Below the pieces are notes generated by a model, which was not told the DNA's origin, ran no database searches, and worked only from the letters and a program-made list of their open reading frames with translations. Position numbers and translations under genes: made by a program. DNA of 17,896 nucleotides from an uncultured Prosthecobacter sp. (GTDB lineage Bacteria; Verrucomicrobiota; Verrucomicrobiia; Verrucomicrobiales; Verrucomicrobiaceae): the NCBI GenBank assembly GCA_937941745.1, contig CALDGV010000216.1, forward strand, positions 1 to 17,896, given 5' to 3'. Shown one piece after another: positions 12,701 to 17,896 of this stretch (position 1 is its first letter; every line of letters starts with the position of its first letter).

Positions 12701-15700
12701 GACGACAACTCGAACGGCAGGGCTGACAGCGGTGAGGGATTGGATGGAGTGACGGTCGAGCTTTTCACCTCAACCCAGGACCCGAACTCAGACACGCCGG
12801 TGGCCACCACCACCACCGAAGATGGTGGCAAGTATCTGTTCAGCTTCATCAGACCTGGGAATTACCTCGTGCACATTCCGCGGGAGATGTTCGCCAGCCA
12901 GGGCCAGAACGTCGGGCCACTTTACCGCCGGGTGAGCGTGAATGAGGGTCTGGCCGGGGATGATGATGCCGGTGAGGATGGACGCAACGACAGCAACCCT
13001 GAAGATGAGGGCGTGACTTCGTTTGTCGTCACGGTGTTCCCTGGAGCATGTCCGACCGATCTTTCGGGAGAGACAGGCATCGATGGCAGCACGGACAATG
13101 AGAACGATGCCTCCGTGGACCTGACTGTGGACTTTGGCTTCCAGAGTCCGGTCGGCATCGGCAACCTGGTGTTTGTGGATTCCAATTCGAACGGCAAGGC
13201 CGAGCCGAATGAAGGGATCGACGGTGTGAAGGTCGAGGTCTATCGCGGCGACCAGACACCGGGACTGAATGAACCGCTGTTCACCACGGCGACGGCTAAT
13301 GGCGGCAAGTACGCCTTCAACTACCTTTCTTCCGGCACCTACATCGTGTTCATCCCCGCCTCCCAGTTCATTCCTGGAGCAGTGCTGGGCGATGTGGTCT
13401 CGCTCACCGGTGCACAGCTGGGGGATGGTGATGACAACACCGGTGAAGACGGCATCGACAGTGCCACTCCGGCCGTCACCGGCATCCGCAGCCGCCAGAT
13501 CACGCTGAGTGTCAACATGGCTCCCGTGGACAGCGGCACGGAGAAAGGGCTTTATCCAAACGATGACGACTTCGATGACGACAACTTCAACCTCACGGTG
13601 GACTTTGGATTCTCGAGCGCCAATCCCAACGCGGTGGGTGTCGGCAACCTTGTCTTCCTCGATGCCAATGCCAACGGCATCCATGATGAGGGCGAGGGAC
13701 TGGATGGCGTGACCGTGCATTTGCACGCCGGAGCTGCGGATCCTCTGACGGCGACTCCCGTTCGCTCCACGGTGACTTCGGGTGGTGGCACCTACATCTT
13801 CAGCGGCCTCGATGCCGGTGATTACAAGGTTCACATTCCGCCTTCACAGTTCCAGGCCGGAGCGCCTCTGCATGGTTGGAGTTCATTCCCCGGTCAGGGT
13901 GGTGATGACGGCCTGGATGACAACATGGATGAAAACGGCAGTGATGCGGACCCTGTGGTCAACGGTGTCACCTCGAACGTCTTCACGCTCGCTCCGGACA
14001 GTGAGCCAGTGAACTACCTCTCTGAGTTCGGTCACGAGGCGTTCATGGATGACACCAATGATGACAACACCGACCTCACGGTGGACTTTGGTTTCTGGCG
14101 CCCTGTCAGCGTTGGCAACCTGGTCTTTGTGGATGGCAACTACAACGGCCGTGCCGAAGCCGGCGAAGGACTTGCCGGCATCGAGGTTCAGCTGTTCCGT
14201 GAAGGTGATGCTCCGCTTTTTGGTGACCAGCCTGTGGGCAGTGCCACGACGGATGCCGAAGGCCGCTACCTGATCGAGGACGTCCCTCCGGGAAGCTATT
14301 TCCTGCATCTGTCCTGGACGCATTTCACAGCTGGCGGGCCACTTCATCACTTCGCTAGCGTGGCCGGTGTCCAGAACCTGGATGATGACCTGGGTGAGGA
14401 TGGTGTGGATGAGGCCCGCCCGGACATTCACGGCATCAGCACGGCGGTTTTCACCTTGAGCAGCACCGGATGCCCGGTGGGTGCGGCGGAAAACGGCCTC
14501 TTTGGAACTTCCGATGACGCTGCAGATCCTGCATCCGACCTCACACGCGACTTCGGTTTCGTGCCTCGTGTGCAGATCGGCAACCTTGTCTTCAAGGATG
14601 CGAATTCGGACGGCATCTATGACCCGAATGTCGAACTCGGTCTGGATGGAATCACCGTTCAGCTGTGGTCATCCAGCTCTTCGGCTACAAGCCCACTTGC
14701 CAGCACAGTTACGACCGGTGGAGGTCTTTATGCCTTCAACGTCGCTCCGGGCGGCTATCATTTGCGGATTCCCGCTGCCCAGTTTGCGGCTGGTGCGCCA
14801 GCGGAGAACCTGGTCGCCGTAGCGGCCACGCCCAACAGCACCGGTGTCTATGTGGACGACGACCTGGGGCAGGATGGCTATGTGAATGGTGCTGACATCG
14901 CCACGGGGGGCATCCGCACGGCGAACTTCACCGTGCTGCCTGGCCTCGCACCTTCTGATGCCAATGGCGAGACGGGTTTCTTGTTCTATGAAGACGACTC
15001 TTTCGAGGGCGACTCGGACCTGACGATGGACATCGGGCTGGCCTCGAAACCGCTTTATGTGGGCAACCTTGTTTTTGCGGATGGAAACTCGAACGGGCGT
15101 TTTGATGCGGCCACCGAGACAGGAGTCGCCGGTGTGAAGGTGGAGCTTTATGCTGTGGGATCCCTCCCTGGAGTGGACTTGCCGCTGGCCAGCGCCTACA
15201 CGGCTTCCTCGGGAGCTTACCTGCTCAAGGCTCCTGGCGCAGGGCAGTATGTGGTGCATGTGCCTGCCTCGGAGTTTGCTGCGGGAAGGCCGCTGGCAGG
15301 AGCCGGTCCGGCCAGCGGATTTGGCGATGATGATGGCAGTGATGACGATGCCGGTGAGGACACCCTGCCAGCGGAAGATCCTTCATCCACCGGTGTCACC
15401 AGCATCGTCTTCAACCTCGCTTATGGCACGGAGCCCACTGCCTCCAGCGAGACCGGATTCCAAGGCAGCACCGACGATTCGATGGATGCCGATTCTGACC
15501 TCACGATTGACCTGGGCTTCACGGATGTGGCTCCCGCCCAGGCCCTCTCGATCGGCAACCTGGTGTTCCGTGATGCCAATCACAACCTGAAGGCGGATGC
15601 AGGTGAAGGTGTGGCGAATGTCTGGATGCTGCTTTATTCCGGTACGCAGGCCGTGACCAGCCAGCCTGTGGGTTCCACCTACACGGACAGCCAGGGACGT

Positions 15701-17896
15701 TACCTTTTCACAGGCCTGCCTCCGGGCACCTACACCGTTCATGTCGCGGCAGACAACTTCAAGGCATCCGTACCGCACGCCAGTGGAGCACCCGGACCGC
15801 TCTACCGCACCCAGTCGCTGCGTTATCATCAGGAGACGGCTGGTGACGACAATGCCGGGGAGGATGGTCTGGATGTGCAGAATCCTGAGCAGGTTGGTGT
15901 GACTGCCCTGCCGGTGGTCATCAGCGCAGGTGCTGCTCCGGTGGGTGCGGCTGAGGGCGGTCTGTTTGGTGCCTCGGATGATGCTTCGGACAACCTGGGC
16001 TACCTGGACATCGACTTTGGCTTCGACACCCGCATCGGGCTTGGGAACCTCGTCTTCCGGGATGTGAATCTGAATGGTCGCTTCAATGCGGGCACGGATG
16101 CGGTGCTGGCAGGGGTTCAGGTCCAACTGCGCCATGTGGATGCCACGACAGGCCAGGACCGCCTGGTGGCCAGCACCATCAGCCTCGCGGATGGCAGCTA
16201 TCTTCTCCATGCCCCGCCTGCTGTGGCTCCTCACAAGTATTACCTGCACCTTCCAGCCGGTCAGTTCAGTGCCGGCGGGGTCTTGCACCTGTTGCAGCCA
16301 GCTGGGGCAGGGGATGCCCAGGGGGCAGATGATGACTTCAGTCAAGATCTGCTGGCCTCGGCCAACGTCGCCACGAGCGGGGCTTCCACAGCCCAGAACA
16401 CCAGTGACATGCTGCCGGGCCTGCTGCCCACTGATGCTTCTGGTGAAACCGGCTTTGGCGCCAGTTCTGACAACAATGAAGATGCGAATGTGAACCTGAC
16501 CTTTGACCTGGGGCTGAGGGTTGACGAGAACAGCCCTCTGAAGCTCGGCAACCTCGTCTTCGAGGATCTGAACGGCAACGGCCGTTACGATGCTGGCGAA
16601 GGTGTCGGAGGGGTGCCGCTGAGGTTGTTCCGCGCGCAGGATGATCCGCAGACAGCCTCACCGCTTGCCACCACCGTGAGCTCCACGACAGGCAGTGAGT
16701 TGGGGCGCTATGAATTCGCAGGGCTGGCTCCCGACAGCTATTTCGTGCACGTGCCAGCCTCTGCCTTTGCTGCTGGCGGGCCGTTGCATCAGAAGGTGTC
16801 CCTGTCTGGGTGGCAGGAAGGGCCTCTGGGGCAAAGTGCCGGAGATGACAACGCGGGTGAGGATGGCGTGGATGAAGGCCATCCGGAGCTCACGGGAGTT
16901 CGCTCGACAGTGGTTCAGCTTGTCCCTGGCCAGCAGCCTGCGACGACCGTGCAGGAAGGCGGTTTCCTGGGCAGTTCTGATGATACGGATGACATGAACG
17001 GCAACCTCACGCTGGATCTCGGCTTCACGGCATCTTCCGCCAACATCCTCACCATGGGGGTGATTGCTCCCAGTGCGCCTCTGTCCACCATCTACAGCAG
17101 TGCCATCGTTGTGACTGGTGGCACGGTTCCCTATGCCTTCACCCAGGTGTTGGGCAGTCTGCCCGCCGGACTGAGCCTGAATGCCACCACAGGCCTCGTT
17201 TCAGGCATCCCCACGATTTCTGGCTCCTTCTCCTTCACCATCGCGGTGACTGATGCTGCGGGTCGTGTGGGCGCACGAACCTACAACATCTCTGTTGGTG
17301 CTGGAGCGCCTCTTGCAGAACGTGAGCGCAACACCATGAGCCCGGCTGCTGCTGTGGAGGCTGATGGGCCGCTGACCTTTGTGGTCTGGCAGAAGGAGCA
17401 TCCGGGAGCACCTGCGGATGATACGGATGCCGATGCCGCAGCCAACCTCGCTGAATATGCCCTGGGCACGAATCCGGCCTCGGGAGCCTCTCAGCCAAGC
17501 TTCAGGTTGGTCAGCGATGCTACGATTGGGCGTGTGGATGCGCTGATGGTGCGTCCGACGGGTGGTCGAGGTGATGTGCGCTATCATCTGAGTGCGAAGC
17601 CAGACGCTCGTGCCGAGCAGTGGACTCGCCTCAGCATCACGCCTGCGATCACGCAGAACAACGATGGCACGGAATCGGTGCGTTACCCGGATGTCGCCTC
17701 CAGCAGCATCTTCGCAGGCCGGGTTTCGGGGCTGGTCCGCCTGGAGGTCCAGCTGGATGCCGATCTTGATGGCACTGCGGAGGCCACGACGGGGCTGGCG
17801 CCTCAGGGCTGGCTGCGTCGAACCATCCATGACCGCACGACCCTGTCGCTGCCGCTGCTCAAGGATGCAGTCTTCACGGGCCAGATCACGGCTGTG
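2..17896 (+). CDS. Giant multidomain surface/secreted protein with SdrD-B-like, He_PIG Ig-like, LamG and propeller modules (partial at both ends)
   Basis: One uninterrupted reading frame of 5,965 codons fills the window; I read every codon and saw no stop. The start lies upstream, because the first codons are already inside an SdrD-B-like domain. The stop lies downstream, because the frame is still open in a recognisable C-terminal region. The visible part is about 0.6 MDa, acidic and rich in Thr/Ser/Gly/Ala/Asp. Domain order is B0-B1, P1-P9 (LamG inside P2), B2, U1, B3-B5, U2, B6-B7, P10-P17, B8-B9, U3 propeller, B10-B20, P18, C-terminal region. Such domains are typical of extracellular adhesins and stalk proteins, so the inferred role is a long surface fibre or adhesin displaying binding modules. 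No catalytic motif was recognised. The signal peptide and any anchor or sorting signal would be outside the window. The extracellular family is well supported; the ligand and exact function are unknown. Confidence 0.96.
710..3727 (+). repeat. Ig-like (He_PIG-type) repeat block 1, P1-P9
   Basis: Nine tandem Ig-like repeats of 87-92 residues. Units run P1 710-982, P2 983-1870 (interrupted by a LamG domain), P3 1871-2137, P4 2138-2404, P5 2405-2668, P6 2669-2929, P7 2930-3205, P8 3206-3466, P9 3467-3727. Each unit shows CPxIxISPxSLP at its start, a Tyr-Ser-Gln strand, a GGTxPYxW segment, LPAGxSLxxSGxLSGTP in the middle, and FTVxAxDAxxCxxTRxYTLTV at the end. This is the signature of the putative Ig domain family He_PIG, a cadherin-like beta-sandwich used as spacer or adhesion module in bacterial surface proteins. 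Every unit has a Cys at its first position and another in the DAxxC segment, probably an internal disulfide. P8 carries one extra Cys (SCTC). The block ends with VAGLSLGN instead of a new Cys-Pro. Confidence 0.92.
1115..1723 (+). other. LamG/concanavalin-like lectin domain inserted within Ig-like repeat P2
   Basis: About 203 residues (372-574 of the visible protein) with the pattern of the Laminin_G_3 family, a concanavalin A-like jelly roll that often binds glycans or proteins. It begins with [14 protein letters not shown] and continues with [32 protein letters not shown] and FGFWLND. It ends with [28 protein letters not shown] and [15 protein letters not shown] followed by ELLARYN. All the classic landmarks of the family are present, so the fold looks intact. 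There is no Cys. Flanking residues belong to one Ig-like repeat: the front half ends with [13 protein letters not shown] and the back half resumes with GLPSGMSLN. The domain therefore sits in a loop of another domain. It is the strongest candidate here for a carbohydrate-binding module. Confidence 0.92.
3731..4144 (+). repeat. SdrD-B-like domain B2 (class I)
   Basis: A single 138-residue class I B domain between Ig-like block 1 and the U1 module. It opens with [10 protein letters not shown] and an intact EF-hand-like loop, [12 protein letters not shown]. It continues with [17 protein letters not shown], a [15 protein letters not shown] segment, SPVITL and a TEPGS turn. It closes with VDFALR, where Ala replaces the usual Gly of DFG. 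By position it corresponds to B8, which follows the second Ig-like block. Confidence 0.9.
4145..4780 (+). other. Single-copy module U1, jelly-roll/carbohydrate-binding-like domain
   Basis: About 212 residues (1382-1593) unlike any other part of the window. Visible features are [13 protein letters not shown] near the start, several basic residues in [13 protein letters not shown], the strands [10 protein letters not shown] and [11 protein letters not shown], then [27 protein letters not shown] and [11 protein letters not shown]. It ends with [14 protein letters not shown] closing DFDNLVLEG strand, preceded by a long run of alternating strands, is common in jelly-roll domains of Verrucomicrobia and Planctomycetes surface proteins and in carbohydrate-binding modules, so that fold is inferred. 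I cannot name a family with certainty. Its only two Cys lie near its two ends (codons at 4235 and 4769), as if to clamp the domain. Confidence 0.6.
4781..6115 (+). repeat. SdrD-B-like domains B3, B4 and B5
   Basis: Three consecutive B domains: B3 4781-5197 (139 residues), B4 5198-5629 (144) and B5 5630-6115 (162). B3 and B4 are class I, with VDNDSNG segments. B3 has an unusual Cys in its Ca2+ loop (DLNCNGLKN) and B4 starts with another Cys (CANMSIGN). B4 already uses GNLVF rather than GNLVW. B5 belongs to the longer class II: GNLVFRD, loop [12 protein letters not shown] with Asn in the Gly position, a [16 protein letters not shown] segment, an acidic linker ending in GDSGVDN, and a second acidic run DDGDDDNGN before TVDFGF. 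Class II otherwise appears only from B10 onward, so B5 is an isolated early copy. The array separates modules U1 and U2. Confidence 0.9.
6116..6853 (+). other. Single-copy module U2, beta-rich domain of unknown function
   Basis: About 246 residues (2039-2284) with no match to the repeated modules. Landmarks in order are [102 protein letters not shown] and [16 protein letters not shown]. The run from VDALWMLVS through AVIYVDG to MTIYRYD recalls a segment I associate with planctomycete, verrucomicrobial and cyanobacterial secreted proteins, where a 'no-interest' (data-poor) region precedes a structural anchor; I cannot give it a family name. Its only Cys lie at the ends (codons at 6143 and 6836), suggesting a disulfide that closes the domain. 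A ligand-binding role is inferred only from its single-copy position between stalk domains. Confidence 0.5.
6854..7720 (+). repeat. SdrD-B-like domains B6 and B7 (class I)
   Basis: B6 spans 6854-7288 (145 residues) and B7 spans 7289-7720 (144). Both have well-kept EF-hand-like loops: [12 protein letters not shown] in B6 and [12 protein letters not shown] in B7. Both carry the PGADG insert ([11 protein letters not shown] and [11 protein letters not shown]) in the variable loop that follows, also seen in B8. Then come GAYxF, YYVRL/HYVRI, NDNNG with GSQSGG or GIQPGG, and the closing DFGL. The B6-B7 pair matches B0-B1: DFGLWSG joins B6 to B7 just as DFGIWSG joins B0 to B1, and DFGLRGCP leads into Ig-like block 2 as DFGFRVCP leads into block 1. 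Confidence 0.92.
7727..9838 (+). repeat. Ig-like (He_PIG-type) repeat block 2, P10-P17
   Basis: Eight tandem Ig-like repeats of 87-89 residues. Units are P10 7727-7990, P11 7991-8251, P12 8252-8515, P13 8516-8782, P14 8783-9043, P15 9044-9310, P16 9311-9574 and P17 9575-9838. The consensus matches block 1, with GGTAPYTW, LPAGxxL, LSGTP and DAxxCxxTRxYTL. P13 and P16 start with Cys-Gly rather than Cys-Pro. Each unit keeps both Cys, and the last one ends with VKGLSIGD, equivalent to the end of block 1. There is no inserted domain in this block. Length is unusually uniform, which fits a rod of identical-sized beta-sandwich beads. At DNA level the copies share only short identical stretches, so this is not a recently expanded tandem repeat. 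Confidence 0.92.
9839..10693 (+). repeat. SdrD-B-like domains B8 and B9 (class I)
   Basis: B8 spans 9839-10270 (144 residues) and B9 spans 10271-10693 (141). B8 starts [10 protein letters not shown] with loop [12 protein letters not shown], then [26 protein letters not shown] and [10 protein letters not shown]. Its GIQPGG-type segment is replaced by [10 protein letters not shown]9 has a small insert in its first strand ([11 protein letters not shown] instead of VGNLVWSD) and loop [12 protein letters not shown]. It continues with [21 protein letters not shown] and a shortened acidic segment, [11 protein letters not shown]. Both end in DFGL. They lead from Ig-like block 2 into the propeller module. 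Confidence 0.9.
10694..11692 (+). other. Single-copy module U3, NHL/SMP-30-like beta-propeller domain
   Basis: About 333 residues (3565-3897) with a loose internal repeat of about 50-65 residues. Blade-like motifs are [14 protein letters not shown] with [11 protein letters not shown] (from 10850), [17 protein letters not shown] with RMVRF (10988) and [16 protein letters not shown] with VSRYNASTG (11135). Further ones are [17 protein letters not shown] with EIFRVSL (11300) and [15 protein letters not shown] with [10 protein letters not shown] (11453). The opening [19 protein letters not shown] and the closing [11 protein letters not shown] may complete the ring, giving five or six blades. The phrase FGPDGNLYV followed by a strand ending in R-hydrophobic is typical of NHL and SMP-30/gluconolactonase-like propellers. 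No metal-binding set of an SMP-30 enzyme was identified, so a binding role is more likely than catalysis. No Cys is present. Confidence 0.75.
11693..12193 (+). repeat. SdrD-B-like domain B10, hybrid of classes I and II
   Basis: This 167-residue B domain combines traits of both B classes. The front is class I: VGSMVWND with a perfect EF-hand-like loop, [12 protein letters not shown], and the segment [12 protein letters not shown]. It also has the class II feature of a long [16 protein letters not shown] loop and an extended acidic tail (GDLDDS, then [12 protein letters not shown]). It sits exactly at the switch from the class I part of the protein to the uniform class II array, directly after the propeller. 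Confidence 0.88.
12194..17026 (+). repeat. Tandem class II SdrD-B-like array, B11-B20
   Basis: Ten uninterrupted B domains of 155-170 residues: B11 12194-12664, B12 12665-13141, B13 13142-13612, B14 13613-14095, B15 14096-14560, B16 14561-15040, B17 15041-15520, B18 15521-16024, B19 16025-16516, B20 16517-17026. Each has IGNLVFxDxNxNG, a YxVHIPxxxFxxGxPL segment replacing the class I PP segment, an acidic DDxGEDGxD linker, a GIxS or GVxS turn, and ETGFxGxxDD before DLTVDFGF. Loops degrade toward the C-terminal side: B11 has Arg for Gly, B16 has an insertion, B18 has Leu for Gly, and B19 lacks the final Glu. Likewise DFG becomes DIG or DLG in B16, B17, B19 and B20. The array is about 1,600 residues of stalk, presumably rigidified by Ca2+. 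Confidence 0.93.
17027..17302 (+). repeat. Divergent Ig-like (He_PIG-type) repeat P18
   Basis: A single 92-residue Ig-like repeat that ends the B-domain array. It keeps [33 protein letters not shown] and [19 protein letters not shown], so the fold is clear. Unlike P1-P17 it has no Cys at either conserved position and no Cys-Pro start, and its middle is closer to the general He_PIG consensus (NATTGLVSG). It may have come from a different source than the two blocks. Confidence 0.88.
17303..17896 (+). other. C-terminal region with EYALGTNP motif, start of a Verrucomicrobia-type tail
   Basis: The last 198 visible residues are no longer Asp/Gly-repeat-like. A spacer with [10 protein letters not shown] leads to an acidic helix-like motif, [19 protein letters not shown] (17420-17476). 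This type of motif (DxDxDGxxNLxEYALGTxP in relatives) is found near the C-termini of many secreted Verrucomicrobia proteins and resembles a degraded Ca2+-binding loop followed by a helix. Here the loop Gly residues are replaced by Ala. A beta-rich part follows ([19 protein letters not shown], then [12 protein letters not shown] and [12 protein letters not shown]). It then runs into [20 protein letters not shown] and VFTGQITAV, which resembles, from memory, the start of a Verrucomicrobia-restricted domain (TIGR02597-like). The frame is open at the window edge, so the protein continues. Assignment of the final piece is tentative. Confidence 0.6.

Noticed and set aside
287..16021. The Phe codon in the recurring DFG end motif is mostly TTT (11 of 16 by my count), whereas the Phe of the GxYxF strand is always TTC, which looked like a positional signal at domain ends
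   Set aside because: Most other Phe-Gly pairs in the window (for example near 5591, 9758, 10994, 11141, 14501, 15965 and 16453) also use TTT. The pattern is explained better by codon-pair context before Gly than by a role at domain boundaries.
302..17026. B domains as CnaB-type modules with internal Lys-Asn isopeptide bonds
   Set aside because: The overall fold may be related, but no conserved Lys is seen in the first strand (GNLVWxD or GNLVFxD) and no matching Asn/Glu set was found. The EF-hand-like loops fit the SdrD-B type better.
1..17896. Search for promoters, terminators, ribosome binding sites, tRNA or other RNA genes
   Set aside because: Every base lies inside one uninterrupted coding frame. 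Any hairpins or purine-rich stretches are explained by coding sequence, and nothing stood out as an independent signal.

Overview
The whole 17,896-base window lies inside one gene. The plus-strand frame whose codons start at position 2 was read codon by codon and has no stop from the first complete codon (2-4) to the last (17894-17896). That is 5,965 sense codons with neither the start nor the stop in view. No intergenic DNA, promoter, ribosome binding site, terminator, RNA gene, mobile element or CRISPR array was found. The other open frames, including several antisense ones of 300-390 codons, are shadows of this gene.

The product is a giant (more than about 0.6 MDa) modular protein, most likely secreted or on the cell surface. 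It is rich in Thr, Ser, Gly, Ala and Asp, and Cys is confined to particular modules. By reading, I count 21 SdrD-B-like domains (B0-B20, the first partial), 18 He_PIG-type Ig-like repeats (P1-P18), one LamG/concanavalin-like domain inserted inside Ig-like repeat P2, and three single-copy modules: a jelly-roll-like domain (U1), a domain of unknown function (U2) and a beta-propeller-like domain (U3). The visible end is a Verrucomicrobia-style C-terminal region.

Order: B0-B1 (2-703); P1-P9 with the LamG insert (710-3727); B2 (3731-4144); U1 (4145-4780); B3-B5 (4781-6115); U2 (6116-6853); B6-B7 (6854-7720); P10-P17 (7727-9838); B8-B9 (9839-10693); U3 propeller (10694-11692); B10-B20 (11693-17026); P18 (17027-17302); C-terminal region (17303-17896, continuing outside).

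The B domains form a stiff, probably Ca2+-dependent stalk through EF-hand-like loops of the form DxNxNGxxDxGE. The Ig-like blocks act as further spacers, probably each with its own disulfide. The LamG, jelly-roll, U2 and propeller modules are the likely ligand-binding parts displayed along the stalk. The arrangement B-B-(Ig)n-B occurs twice with matching junctions, so part of the protein probably arose by internal segmental duplication.

Organism: GC-rich bacterial DNA. The combination of SdrD-B, He_PIG and LamG modules with a C-terminal [12 protein letters not shown] motif points to Verrucomicrobiota (Verrucomicrobiaceae, for example Prosthecobacter or relatives). This is inference from family knowledge, not from a search. 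No new enzymatic or defence system is visible; what is notable is the size and architecture of this one protein.
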